A model generated the notes under the pieces. It worked only from the letters and a program-made list of their open reading frames with translations. It did no database searches and was not told the origin of the DNA. Positions 1 through 11,459 of a stretch of 64,000 bases of DNA are shown here, piece after piece. The stretch covers positions 10,610,268 through 10,674,267 of the forward strand of contig OU342639.1 in assembly GCA_910589415.1 (NCBI GenBank), read 5' to 3'. The DNA is from Malachius bipustulatus (taxonomy: Eukaryota; Arthropoda; Insecta; Coleoptera; Melyridae). The position numbers were made by a program, and so were the translations under genes. How positions within the stretch are numbered: position 1 is the first letter of the stretch; each line of letters opens with the position of its first letter.

Positions 1-570
1 GAAATAGCATGTACTTAATAAAAGAAGTGATTCTACATAAAAAAATACTTTTTTCCTATATACCCAGACAGCTCTTATGCAGACTTTGTGCTCATTAATC
101 CCCTTGTTTTCACTGTAAAACAAAAGTTTTGAAAAAATTGAAGGGCGTAGATTTTAGGTACTTTGAGGATTTCAACCCCCTAACTGCTACGCCACTGGAA
201 TAAATTTTAATAAGCGCTTTAGAACGTCCCATGTTTTCGTTAGCCTTACGATGTTTCAAAGTATGTGTCGGAAAATGAAGGGCAAAAAAGCTTTGCTCAG
301 TCCTATCTCCGACAACAGCATGTGAAAAAAAAAGTGAATTAGTATTGAAAAGGTAGCAAATATCAATGATAAATAAGATACGTACAAAAGCTGAGTTCCA
401 TATTTTATACCGGTTCCCCAGATAGTACATCTTCAAAAAAATTAAAAAAATAATTTAACTTTGACCACTTGTATCTTGAAAACGGTACGTCCGGGCTTAT
501 AAGTTTACAGGAAAAAAAGAAGTCTGATTTTTTATGTAATCACCTATTTTTTAGATACATGCTATTTCCT
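1..570. repeat. Inverted-repeat element, left tip cut by window edge
   Basis: The first bases (GAAATAGCATGTA) recur in reverse complement at the right end (TACATGCTATTTC, about 557-569). Similarity between the arms continues inward for roughly 90 bp, through the ACATAAAAAA and CTTTTTTCCT stretches. This is the layout of a non-autonomous DNA transposon. Since base 1 already lies in the arm, the outer tip and its target duplication are out of view. The interior holds a minus-strand CAGTGGCGTAGC-type sequence near 187-200, possibly the end of another element. No protein is recognised. Confidence 0.55.
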
Positions 571-944
571 GGCATGTATAGTCTTAACACGCATGTCTAA
601 CAATACAACTTTTTTGAAATTTTAACTAGTTTAGTTCAAAAAATATACAAATAATAATAATAGAGTTTGTGTGTTGATTTCACAGATACCTCAAAAACTG
701 CACAATAATAATTAATATTAGCTTATAAATTAGTGTTCTCATTTTTAGAGAAAACAGCCTCAAGGCCCGTTTAAGGACCAAGTTAAGGAATCGTGGTGTT
801 TTATTATTGCGGTGTATTACTAATATAATTTTCTTTTTTTGCATAACTGTGATTCCCTATAGTTAACTTTCATAAGTTTTATTTTTATCAGATGACTTAA
901 GTCATCTAATATCTCATATGTTTGTTTTCTACATGAATGATTAC

Positions 945-1245
945 CTTGTAACAAAGGAGATTTTACGAGGATGAGAACTTGAGGTAAGATAGCATCGGTA
1001 GCCGCACTTAAAGCTTGCGGATGAAACTTAGCGATAGACTGAAGTAGGGTAAGAGTCCACTGAGCAATGTGAAGATCCGACTCGTCTAGCAATGGTGGTA
1101 GTTCCAAAATTACGCGCTGGACTAAATCGGGATATAACAATTTGTGATAGTTCTCAACAATGCAATTCAGTAATTGGAGTGTGCTAAGCTTCAATGCTCG
1201 CTGATTCTTTCTCAAGAATAAACCTAATATTGGGATTGCTTCATT
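945..1245 (-). CDS. Cand1: CAND1 coding exon 8 (last in window)
   Basis: The exon encodes [20 protein letters not shown] through LVKSPLLQ plus one base of a Gly codon, with acceptor TTTCAG and donor GTAATC. The family continues with about 480 more residues; none are found between 1 and 944, so the next exon is outside. Confidence 0.94.
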
Positions 1246-4200
1246 CTGAAATCATAACATGTTAATATAAGTAACTGTCCTCACAGAATAGAAAAGAAAA
1301 AGTTTTTCTTTAGTTACTGAAGTTAGGTTACTTCTATAACATTCTATTCACTAATTTCTCGATAGCATTCTCCAAAATAATCTTCCTCTAATAGCTTTCA
1401 AAACTGCACTGACTATGATGTTCTAGGCGGGCATTGTCACACGTGCAAGAGTCTTCTGTACGGCAAGACAGTTCTGTACGACCACATTCCAGATTCCACA
1501 ATAGACCAGAATCTTGACGAACAAGAACATAGTCCATAACCCAACTTCTATGTTTTGTGAAATAATAATAACGAAAATAACAAATATGCAACAATAGTGT
1601 TACGGGACAACACTGACGAAATATTCTTGATTTATTTGGAATTGGAACTGAGATTATGAAACATCTTCTGTTTTCATTTGAGTAAATTGTCTCCCTGTTA
1701 GAGTCTAGAATGTGGTCATATACATATAGAACATTCTGTATTTTAGAAAAAAAAGTGCTGTTTGCAACAATTCTCATTTACTAGACAGTTTGTTTACATG
1801 ACAGTGTTCATTGACGTTTCTAGACACCAGAATAACTAAAAAAATCTTCTTTTTCTCATAGCACTGGCTCTAGAATAGACCCAGGCTCGTGATGTGGATA
1901 GAACTACTTGACATATGCGAATGTCATTCTAGAAGTCACCTGCCACAACATGTATAAGAGCGACGATTCTGTCAATCAGAGTAGTTTTGGAAGCTGTTAG
2001 AGGAAGATCAATTGGAGAGTGCTGTCGGAAATCTAGTTAATAGTTGGTGCGGTTTTTGATGTTCTGGAAGTAAGATCAGTGGAGAGTTGAAGGAGCGACG
2101 AGTGACTTAAGATTGAAATTAAAAGTTATTTGTTATAAATAAAGTTAGTTTCATAGCAAATAGAAATCAATAAATATGAAAATCTTTCTGGCAGAACCGC
2201 TAACGATATTCAAAAGTAACTACCAATTGTTATGAATATAAAAAAAGAACTTACCAAAATTGATAAACGTAAGCCCAATGGAGATCCGGTGATTTTGATT
2301 AAAGCTTTAACGGCAGTAAGACGAGTTATTTCATTCTTCAATCTATCTAAAAACAATGGCAGACAAACAGGTAGTTCCTCTTCCAAATGATCGCCCAAGT
2401 TACAAATCACTTGACCCATAGTAGATATAGCCTTTTCCTTCACCTCTTGGTCAATATCGGCGGTTTTCAATCTTACTAAAGTGCATTCGTAAATTGGTTT
2501 GATAAAAGGAAGAAAATCAAATTTCGATTTAGTTTCTAGAGGTCTGATCACTTTAACCAACTCTTGCAACACGTTCAAAGCTTCTGCAGTGATTTTATAG
2601 AAGTTATCCTCGACGGCATAAATCAAAGGATATAGAATGGTTCTTATGTGACAGTGAAACACTTCTGGAGGATGTGTTGTCAACAAGCAGTACATAAACG
2701 ATAAAGAATCAATCTTCATATTGCTACTTGAATTCTTTTCTGCAAGTGAATACAAAATCCCGGGGATGAGATCAGCTATATGATCTACCAGAGCCCCTGG
2801 CAGAACATTGCAAAGTTCTTTTAGGAGTAAAAAACAGTCTTGGCGAGTTTTGACACTTTTCTCTCGCATTTGAGCTTGAGTACATTTAACTATGTAGGGA
2901 ACTTGCTGCTGCAATAAGGTTATCGGTAATTCCTCTTGCTCCATTGAGTTTGGATCTACTTCACAATTTACGCTAGATTTGGTTTGGCGCAGGAGCGCAA
3001 TGTAAGCATGGAAAATATCAGACTTTACATTTTCTTCTCGTTCTGGAAAAAAATTAGTCACCAATTATAGAAAGTTCGCATTATTCACTGTTGAACTCCA
3101 GTTGTTAAAACTGCGGTGTCGCTCAGTTTGATTATGAGCATGTATTTTCCAAGCATAAATAGCATTGGTACAGTACACAATTATTGGTCTTCAATGGTCC
3201 TAGTGAGGGTTTTTGGAGTTTAGAAATCTAATATAAATTATTTTCTAAACTTCCACCACCACGGAAACACCAGTAGACTTCATTTTAGCAACCTAAATAT
3301 AAAGGATAATTTTGGATTCAATTAATATACTCAAGGATGACTGTTCAATGTATCTCACTTGCGGTTTAGTGGACCACAGAGGTTAGAGGTTAGATTATGT
3401 TTTGTTATCTCTTTATAAAATAGATCTATCTAACGCACAAATCCTAAGAATATGACAAGAAATAAAAAGCACATAGCACATGTTTCTTCTTGCATTAGCA
3501 TTGTTAGTCAAAGCCAGAATTCATGGAATAATTTTATGTTTTGCAAGGAGGACCTTTGTGATAATAATTATTGTTTAGCGATCTATGAACTAAGTATACA
3601 AGCGTCTTAGTGAATCTAACTAACATCTTCGTTTTTTGGAGTGAACGCCTAAATGGGAGTGATAAGCTTAAATTCAAATCTAATAGTTTCAGAATAGGAT
3701 GAGCTCAAATATTCTCTTGAGTTTCAGGTAGAATTAATGTAAATTATGCAAACTTTCCGGAGATACAGAGGGGGGGGATTCAAACATTAAAGTTAGAGGT
3801 TCACGACAGAGAAGTTTACATCCCAAACGTCAGAGGATTTTTTTTTCAAATAGTTAGTGGGACCTTTTTTCACTGTCATTATTATCAAATAAAAAAAGGT
3901 CATTTGTTTCATTACCACCATCAATAATTAAGCTAAAGTTGTATCAGTTATTAGGATGGAAGCAATTAAAGCCGAAAGGCAGACACAGGAACAGTAGCCA
4001 TGCGTATAACACTTTTATTCTTTTTTTTTTTGTATTGTTATCACTGGGGAGATAATAATGGCACTACATTTCAGATGAAATGGTAGCAATTAGTCTATGT
4101 GCAGAATAAAATCAGAACAAAGTTGGTCTGAGAATGATTGCAAGATGTCATTATGGGGGACATATACAAGGGAATAAGACAAAACATAAATAAACTGACA

Positions 4201-7200
4201 CAAAATATATGAGCTGACACAGTCAGCACTTGAGTATAATAATTAATTAACAGCAACTATATACTGTCATCTGGTAACGGTTGTGACAAAAATTCAGGTC
4301 GTTAGGTTGTAATTTCCAATTAACAGAGACTACTAAAAGAAAATGTCAGCTGACTGATGGTTTGTGACCTTGTCTGCAATAAACCAAATTAATTAACATC
4401 TCCAATAAATAACAAAAATTATCATCATCAAGTCTGAAATTGTGAATACCTTAGCAGTGAAATTGACATTTTGTTACCTACAGGTTATAAAATAAGCCCT
4501 CAAAATTGTTCATTCCACCGAATAATTCAAGTTCAACCAACTCTAATAAGTCACTTTACCTTTAAAACGAGAAATCAGGGCTGGTGCTAGCACTTTATAA
4601 AACTCGGCTAAAAGTTCATGACGTGTGACTATAATAGACTCCAAGCACTTAGCAGCCGAACGCCTAACTTTCCAGCTCATATCATCATCATCACTGTACT
4701 CATCATTCTCCTCTTCTTCTTCGTCTTCCAGCTCGATTGTCTCCATGCATCCATCTTCTTCTCCATCATCATCATCGTAATTGTAATTAGGATCATAAGT
4801 CATCAGTCTCAAGCAAAGTTGTGTTATCTGTGAAGTGAAACAATCATTATGCTCAGACTGACAATTTTTAGGCAGATTATTTATGTAAGAAGGGAGTTTT
4901 AAATGCTAATAGAAAGAATAACCGGGATAAATTGAGCAACGGTAACGCAGCTGTAGACGAAAAGTTCAGATCTCCATAGACCACGACACAACAGCCCCGA
5001 ATCAATTAGGATTTCAACAGAAGTCGTAGGCCGTGAAAGCCTACACACATCAATGTTCTATTAGTTTATTGCATGTAAAATAAAAATTACTATTTTATCA
5101 ACAAAACTCGTGTTATGGTAAACAATACATACTAACAAGACGTACTCCACAACATGCAAAATGGATTCAATTCATTGTCTAAAAACCATATTGTCTTGAA
5201 AAAACCCCAACCTAAAATATCTTCTTTATCTTTAAACTTTTCCCTTTTTTTAGCTCTCCAAACTATTTAGCCAGTAACCTAAAATATAAATTCCCTCATT
5301 TGAGGAATTTATTTATAGTTGGGGAAGATTCCTTCATCCCCTTACTATTAATGACTAGTAATTTTTACTGATAGTCGTGTAGCTATTGACCAAATCATTA
5401 TCCAAATTAGAAACTTGTTACTTTGTTGTTACATTGCCTAGTTTCAAAAGTGTTAAAAATAAACATAAAATCATTGAAAATCTTTCAATCAATCATTCTA
5501 ACATGTGAGTAAATCAATCATACTCTATGGCAACCCTGCCATTCCTCTATCACCAGGTCCCCTTAAAAATACTTGTTCACAAAAAAAAAACGGATTTTTT
5601 ACATTCCCTGGTTTCCTTAGATCGCTGTTCTTTATATCGGTTTGTCTAGATTACTAACTTGAATCTTTACACTTTTCAAATTGTTTCCAACAAAACGGAT
5701 AACTTCAGAAATAAAAGATTTGAAGATTTTTTTTTCAATTTTCTTCAATTACATGACACCCCATAGAAGAATAACAGCAGGTATTATAAAGGCTCATTAA
5801 GTTAACGGGCAGATTTTTGTGTCCATTTCTGAAGAAGGTATCGAATTTAAGTGGAATTTTTTAAAAATTTATCCATTCTTGACATGAAAGTAATTACAAA
5901 AATGTTAATAAAAGTAATTTGACGTCGATATTAGCTTCAAAAACGAACACAGGAATCTGCCCGTTAGCCTAATGAGCCTTTATAATATTGGCTGTAAGTC
6001 AATTAAATTCAATAACTACATCTAGTACTTACCTCAGTAATATGTGGTGTAATTTCTTTTGGATACCTAGTAACAAAACTTTCAAAGGCTTGTAAACAAA
6101 ACTCCCTCAGCTCATCGTCATCAACAGAACTGCACTGAAGAACGATTGGTACAAATCTAGTAATATGTTCTCCAAACTTGTGGCCCGATTGACGGCTAGA
6201 AAATTGAAAATTTATTTAAATCTTCCATTTTTTTATAATAAATTCTCAATAAAATCAGAATGCATAAAATTTAACACTTACCATACAGCAGAAATGCACT
6301 GCACATAAGTACGAATCTGTGAATTATTTTGATCTGAACAAACACCATCATACAGGTGTTCAATTAGTTTATTATACAATACATTGTTGCATGACAACAC
6401 AAGGTTACTGCAAGCTCCAATAGTACGTTTGCGAACAGCTTGACGCTTCGAGCCAAGTTGTGGCAGTAACGCTTTCAAAATGGCAGCATGAAACGATGAC
6501 AAAACATTGCCGAAACGGTGCAATAAATCCGCTATTATATCTAACGCTTCTAATTGAACAGACACGTCTTCTTTCTAAAAACAATTATCCAAAAATAATT
6601 TTTATGTCCAAGTTAATAAAGAAGTAAATACAACATACCCTCTCTATAGCAGTAATAAGTCTTCCGGTTATTCGTCTACATATATTCCCTGACAGACCAC
6701 CAGGGGCTTGCGGTAGTTCTGCAATCACAGTTTTCAAACCAATACTTGATATATCTCTCAGCTGTTCTTTATCAGAAACCATGTTAGTGCAGAGAGACTC
6801 AACGATAGTCTCTACTTGGAATTCCTTCACTTTATTAACAAGAGGCCCCAAACTACAAACAAAATATTACAGTGTGAATGTGTATGTTCCATTTATCCGT
6901 TTATACAGTTTAGAGTAATCAAAGTTTATCACATGAAAAACTGATTATATACCTTGTGATGTTAGGTCATGAAGACATAATAGTAAAACAGTAATAATTA
7001 ATTAAAGGAGACAAGCCACATAAAAAGGTCAAAGTTCAGACTTTCTATGTTTGATTAAAAAAAGCAGTACCCAAATATACGCGGAAGCTATATAAACACC
7101 AATTGAAATCAGGGAGTTGATAAATTATTCCTAGACTTCTCCTATTTAGTGGGTTGAGCGAATTGAGATGTATGTTGTTCCTAGTGAGGAGATGACTCAT

Positions 7201-7816
7201 TAGGTATCCCGTAACCTCCGCACCTCTCCCTTGTGCGATGGACAAATGAGAGTCCTTCATGTATGACAAAACAACTGTCACTTTGAATTAGTCTTGTAAA
7301 TTGAATAAACCTATTTTTTCCAAGACTAAGGAGATGATCTAGTCATATTCTTATAAACAGAAACCCTCTCTTGTGTAAATTAATTCTTCTTTTAATATAT
7401 TGTAAATATTATCTCATTATCTGCGCTTCTTAGTGACATAAATTTTGCTGTTCCTCAGGCCAACCTGAGGGGTAGTATAATATGTTCTACCTGAAATTGG
7501 CTAGAACTAACTTATCTGCCAGATCACCTATAAGTGTTATGTGTTCAAACTTCAATGGCGTGTGTCAGTTTTGTGATTTGAACTTCTCAAGTTTGGGTGT
7601 TATCAAACAAGTTGCATTGGACAGATTCCATGGCATGGCACTTTGACTAGGTTATTTGTTTGTTATTTACCTTTATTGTTATCCTTCATAATTGCGTAAA
7701 TATTTATTTTGTTTTTTTTCTTTTGTTACTATAAGAAATTGTTATTTCAAGATACCATATTGTATCTATTTTCGTATGTAGTCCTGTAAATGGGTGTTCC
7801 TGTTGGGCTAATAAAG

Positions 7817-7861
<45 letters not shown>

Positions 7862-10800
7862 TATCCCGTGCGGCAGAGATATCCATCAAGCGTAACTCGG
7901 GTGGCGTATAGGGGAAGGTCTTACAACGAGCGATAGTGAGTAAGGTTATCAGCGGTGATAGAGCTCGTCGGATCTAAAACTCTAGACTGGCAGCTCAGGA
8001 AAGCCCTGCCGCGGATCACCTCCCCCGACATCGTTATCGTGTTGTGACTAAAGGTCTGCACTAGGGGCAACGGAGCCGGAGAATGTCAGCTCTCTCCGTT
8101 AACCGTATATCACTCTGTGTCGTGGGCATGTCTCGTGCACAGAGAAATATGGGGGTCTTGACTTAATTGTCCGGACTGCTTGGAGTGAACCAACCTGTTC
8201 TAGACACTCCTGGGACATCCATGGTGTGTAAAACAAATATGCTCTGACGAGGAGAGCCAAAACCTCGATCTCGTGGCAACAGAAGAAGCTGTGTGGAGAT
8301 CGGTTCTAATCCGACTCCAGGAAGCAGATCGATTCCTCTGGACCAGGAGGCGAAACAAATCTCCCCTGATAAAAATGAAGAATAATACCTGCCGTGACTT
8401 TACTGGATCCAATTCCTTTCAATCAGGATATTTTCCAGAAAGTTTTTATACTTTCAGGCGATTCGAAGGACCACCCTGTCTTTCAGGGAATGACGAGACG
8501 TGTGGAATATATTCGTTTTTATATGGCTTTATTTCAAAAAAAACTTCTAAACTCGTGAACATCAAAACCTAAATCTTAATTATTATTTTTCGTTACTATG
8601 GATCTTTGAAAAAAAATACTTGTCGCTTGATTTCTGTAACGCACTCTATTTTTATAATTATTATTTATTAGCTTCGAGTCTTAACAATACCAAAATGAAC
8701 AAAACTCAAAATGCCTTTTAAAAGGACAAATATTATAATTGAAAGCACAATTTTTGCATTTTATGTTAATATTTCTAATAAAAATCATAATGACAAACGG
8801 TAGGCAGGTATATAAGTAGGTACTTATGGCATTCCCTTACAGGCGTTCCTGGCCTAGTGGACAAACTCGTAGACTATTGTTCGAGAGCACCCTGGTTTAA
8901 ACGTAGGATGAATAGAAACTTTTTTCTTCCATATAAAATATTTCTAAATAATAAAATTAATTGAGACATTTAGTAATAGTGCAAAAAAACTATTGCCATA
9001 TCAACATACGAACAAGCAGAATTATCGATAAATTTATCCACTTGCATTCTCAATTCCTTCCTCGATAATATCAGATAGCAAAGTGTAGTAACGTATGGGT
9101 GGAATTGTCTGTTTAATAGCCGAGTTAAAACATCCTCAATAAGTCAAACTTCAGGACCACATCCACGACGCGAACTTAAAATGTCAACTAAATCACGACA
9201 ACTGACAACAATTTCCACCACGTGAACGGTTTGTTTATTTGGAACCATTTACACTTAGCCCCGCCCAGTGACGTCACACTGATGGCATCTATTACCAAAC
9301 CAACTACAGGCAAATGTACAATAAAACACTTGGAATTAAAAAAAAAATAAATAAAAACACATAAGTAAAACAATTTTGGAATGTTATACTGTCTTATCAA
9401 AGCGGAAATTGCGAGTTGTTTGACATGTAATTACCGTATTGCTCAGAATACAAGCCCTAGGTGATTTTCAAGACAAATTTCAATTGATGAGTATTGGCTC
9501 GAATCCAAACCGTTTGCATGAACTCAAATGTAAGCAGCATTAAAAGTGTAAGCTGATTTGTTTTGTTTACTGTAGGTACCTACTTTTTCTTGAAAATCAT
9601 AAAATATATCTTTGCCATCAAAAATAAAAATTAATACCTAATAATAATAATAATAATAATAATTGTTTAGTAAATATAAAATCAATGCAGGATAACCTAA
9701 CCTAGCTAATATAAAAAATTTATATGTAATACAGCTAGATCCCGAAACTTATATAGGTAGAAAAAATGGTATAACTGCTTTTTAGCTTTCCAAATGGTTC
9801 CCCTCACCAGCCCATTCCACTTTTTCCACTCGCGTCGCTCACAGCGTTGCTGCATTAAATCAGGTCTTTTGTCAGGGTAGGTTTTTTTCCTTTAAATGTC
9901 CCTAAAATAAAAAAAAACCTACCCTGACCAAAAACCTGATTTACCGAGCGTTCTCGTCTCAATAATAATTAATTGTAACATAACGAGAATGCCGGCCGGG
10001 CCTAGTTGCAATATTTTTATTTACAATACGTAATACGTAAACAGACGAGTTGCATTTTCCTTGGCCAGAGCAGCAGCTGTTTGGCCGAGATTGTCTGCAG
10101 AATGTGGTAAAACGAATAAGCATGTGGCAACGCTGAGAGGAGTCAGTCGGTCGCAAGCAGACAACATGTAATGGGGTTAATAGTGGGAAATTATGGAAAG
10201 CTAAAACGCAGTTATACCGAAAAAATACCACTACGGTCTCGAAAATAAGCCGCAAAGCGCATGTGGATTTGAGCACTCTCTCAGTAGCTGAAAAAACCGT
10301 TCGGCTTGTATTCAAAGAAATACGGTAGGTGTAAACACGACTCGAAATAGTTAGAAACTCAATTTTCGGTAATCCTGTACAATCTGTCGCTAAATTTTAC
10401 CCTACCATATAAATAAAAATAAATCCTCCAAATTCCGGTTCGGTAAGTCAGGTCTTTGGTCAGGGTAGGTTTTTTTTTCATTTCAAGGCCATTTTAAGGA
10501 AAAAAAAACCTACCCTGACCAAAGACCTGACTTAGGACACATTTATTTTTATTTATAGGTATGGTAGGGTAAAATTTAGCGACAGATTGTACAGGATTAC
10601 CCAATTTTCTTCTGGATGCATTCCTAAGTCACAATCAAGTCATAGGTCGGTTGCTCTGGAATATCATGACTCACCATTTCACAGCAAGGTTTTGTACTTC
10701 TCCGTTCTTGTCTTCCAATAATTTCAGCAGCATTCGCACTACCTTTCTTTCTGAATCATCATCGAGTTTTATGCTGTCCTTCTGAAGTTCAGTCATTAAA

Positions 10801-10960
10801 TCATTTGTAGCCATGAATCGGAAATCTTTATCCGAAGATTGCATCTAAAAATTGGGTCAATTCATGAGGGATACTAATAATAATGTTGATTGTCAATATA
10901 ATACAAAAATATAAATACCTTCTCCAGAAGATTAGCTATTTGATAGGAAACACTAGCCAT
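945..10960 (-). CDS. Cand1: CAND1, cullin-associated NEDD8-dissociated protein 1 (N-terminal 746 residues; 3' part outside window)
   Basis: CAND1 is an all-helical HEAT-repeat protein that wraps around un-neddylated cullin-RBX1 and exchanges substrate-receptor modules of SCF-type ubiquitin ligases; this is known from the family. Eight coding exons are read: 10919-10960, 10675-10844, 6639-6852, 6574-6282, 6195-6033, 4827-4560, 3042-2255 and 1245-945. All introns obey GT/AG and the phases join without a break, giving 746 codons plus one base. Visible family hallmarks are the start [43 protein letters not shown], the acidic stretch before [54 protein letters not shown] and SPLLQG. The start is the ATG at 10960, the expected family N-terminus. 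The last exon ends in a donor at 944. The family is about 1230 residues long, so about 480 residues must lie left of the window. Introns carry several MITEs and a LINE tail. I am near certain of identity; exon borders are inferred from splice consensus. Confidence 0.96.
1246..2254. other. CAND1 intron 7, unassigned sequence
   Basis: About 1.0 kb of AT-rich intron. An open frame at 1388-1777 on the minus strand resembles no protein I know. No terminal repeats or target duplications are evident. Confidence 0.5.
2255..3042 (-). CDS. Cand1: CAND1 coding exon 7
   Basis: This is the largest exon seen (788 bases). It runs from [18 protein letters not shown] through [18 protein letters not shown] to LRLSIL, with a TTTCCAG acceptor and GTAAGT donor. 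It completes the split codon left by exon 6 and ends in phase 0. Confidence 0.96.
3043..4559. other. CAND1 intron 6, unassigned sequence
   Basis: About 1.5 kb of intron without recognisable coding or transposon ends. It holds homopolymer runs (G at 3770-3777, T at 3839-3846 and 4020-4031). Confidence 0.5.
4560..4827 (-). CDS. Cand1: CAND1 coding exon 6 (acidic segment)
   Basis: The exon encodes [20 protein letters not shown], a run of Asp/Glu, then [15 protein letters not shown] through ALISRFK. The acidic stretch before MSWKVRR is a family feature. An open frame on the opposite strand here is only the antisense of GAT/GAA-rich codons. Confidence 0.95.
5775..5994. mobile_element. MITE family B, copy 1 (3-bp TAA target duplication)
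   Basis: The 220 bp element begins CAGCAGGTATTATAAAGG and ends with the inverted match CCTTTATAATATTGGCTG. Its arms contain GGCTCATTAAGTTAACGGG and CCCGTTAGCCTAATGAGCC. TAA flanks it on both sides (5772-5774 and 5995-5997). A 3-bp TAA duplication is the habit of PIF/Harbinger elements, but the superfamily is inferred from that alone. A second copy is at 15537-15755. Confidence 0.8.
6033..6195 (-). CDS. Cand1: CAND1 coding exon 5
   Basis: The exon encodes [20 protein letters not shown] through [10 protein letters not shown], matching the family block before the acidic insert. Its GTAAGT donor is only 38 bases from the edge of a MITE (5775-5994) sitting in the intron. Confidence 0.94.
6282..6574 (-). 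CDS. Cand1: CAND1 coding exon 4
   Basis: The exon encodes [20 protein letters not shown] through TYVQCISAV and ends in phase 2 at GTAAGTG. Introns on both sides are short (64 and 86 bases), so the exon 3-5 cluster is compact. Confidence 0.95.
6639..6852 (-). CDS. Cand1: CAND1 coding exon 3
   Basis: The exon encodes [20 protein letters not shown] through GRLITAIER. The donor is taken at the consensus GTATGT, which joins to [13 protein letters not shown] of the next exon and matches the family spacing. It is separated from exon 2 by a 3.8 kb intron filled with repeats. Confidence 0.95.
7290..7861 (+). repeat. Probable LINE 3' tail ending in an ATT microsatellite
   Basis: The segment ends ...GGGCTAATAAAGATTATT followed by a clean run of ATT units (about 7818-7861). 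Many insect LINEs end this way, with a polyadenylation-like AATAAA next to a simple repeat. No reverse-transcriptase frame is left, so the 5' limit is approximate. Confidence 0.45.
7862..8420. other. GC-richer block of unknown origin in CAND1 intron 2
   Basis: Directly after the ATT repeat the base composition jumps to roughly even GC and AT for about 550 bp, then falls back. There are overlapping short open frames on both strands (8273-8572 plus, 8200-8412 minus) with no family match. The sharp edge suggests a separate insertion, perhaps the 5' region of a retroelement. Confidence 0.4.
8840..8905 (+). repeat. tRNA-like sequence, possible SINE head
   Basis: The stretch contains TGGCCTAGTGG, a good polymerase III A box, and about 45 bases later CTGGTTTAAACG, a decayed B box (expected GGTTCGAATCC). 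No cloverleaf can be closed with confidence, so it looks like a tRNA-derived SINE remnant and not a working tRNA gene. Confidence 0.35.
9768..10218. mobile_element. hAT-like MITE family A, copy 1
   Basis: This 451 bp element has 24 bp terminal inverted repeats that begin GGTATAACTGC and TTTTAGCTTTCC and differ at one base. An exact 8 bp target duplication, GAAAAAAT, is at 9760-9767 and 10219-10226. Eight-base duplications are typical of hAT transposons. It contains the internal palindrome C (9859-9945). The open frame across its right part is not conserved in copy 2. Confidence 0.88.
9859..9946. repeat. Palindrome C, copy 1 (inside MITE A)
   Basis: Arms TAAATCAGGTC and GTCAGGGTAGGTTTTTTT are repeated in reverse at the right as AACCTACCCTGAC and CCTGATTTA, separated by a 25-base spacer containing TTTAAATGTCC. 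It can fold as a long hairpin. Confidence 0.8.
10368..10601. mobile_element. hAT-like MITE family D
   Basis: The 234 bp element begins GGTAATCCTGTACAATC and ends GATTGTACAGGATTACC, with arms of about 55 bp that also contain GCTAAATTTTACCCTACC. An exact 8 bp duplication CAATTTTC is at 10360-10367 and 10602-10609. Its centre is palindrome C (10444-10535), the same palindrome found in family A, although the two families share no ends beyond GGT. Confidence 0.88.
10444..10535. repeat. Palindrome C, copy 2 (inside MITE D)
   Basis: The copy reads TAAGTCAGGTCTTTGGTCAG and its inverted match CTGACCAAAGACCTGACTTA around a spacer with CAAGGCCATTTTAAGG. The arms match copies 1 and 3 closely, but the spacer does not. 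Confidence 0.85.
10675..10844 (-). CDS. Cand1: CAND1 coding exon 2
   Basis: The exon encodes [20 protein letters not shown] through EVQNLAVKC, the first HEAT repeats. The acceptor TTTTTAG and donor GTGAGT are clear. It ends in phase 2. A hAT-like MITE (10368-10601) lies 73 bases beyond its donor. Confidence 0.95.
10919..10960 (-). CDS. Cand1: CAND1 coding exon 1
   Basis: This 42-base exon encodes [14 protein letters not shown] and ends in phase 0 at a GTATTT donor. The coding start is preceded on the minus strand by an untranslated leader of about 40 bases, which begins after a TTGCAG acceptor near 11001. Confidence 0.93.
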
Positions 10961-11459
10961 TTTGTGATTGAAAAAATATGATAAAACTTTTTCTTATAAC
11001 CTGCAACAAAAGATTTTCATTAACATTATCTTAGATGTTAAAGGAATGATAATTATTGATAACCACAGCCAGATATAGATTAGGCAGGTAAGACCTTAGG
11101 TTAAAAATTTAAGAATAATTTCATTTGAATCATTGAATAATTTAATGCTTACTAAATCACTGAGAATCAAACAAATATTTAAATGTAAATTAGAACCCCT
11201 TAATTAATCACATTTCCAAGACAAAACACTGCTTCTAATAATAATTAATGTACACAACAAAATTTTCTTCAGTCTTCCTCTTCCTTCTGCCTTTCGCTCG
11301 TCGCCATGTTACTTTACTTACTTTACAACTTTACAGTTTACAGCGCCAGTAACGCCATGCAGTCTTCAGCCACAGAAGAACTAACAAACAATTTGACATT
11401 TGATTTGATTGGTCCTCTACATTGAACTCTATACGCTCGAGTCGTTCAAAATTTCTTTT

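Noticed and set aside
110..436. A further CAND1 exon near the left edge
   Set aside because: The frame lies inside an inverted-repeat element and shows no HEAT-repeat or family sequence.
4618..4833. Plus-strand open frame opposite CAND1 exon 6
   Set aside because: It is the antisense of the Asp/Glu-rich codon run and has no family features.
7045..7281. 78-codon minus-strand frame
   Set aside because: No resemblance to CAND1 or any known family, and not bounded by splice sites that fit the gene.
8840..8905. A functional tRNA gene
   Set aside because: The A box is good, but the B box is decayed and the acceptor and anticodon stems cannot be closed.
9959..10315. 118-codon minus-strand frame in MITE A
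   Set aside because: It crosses the end of the element into flanking DNA and is not preserved in the second copy.
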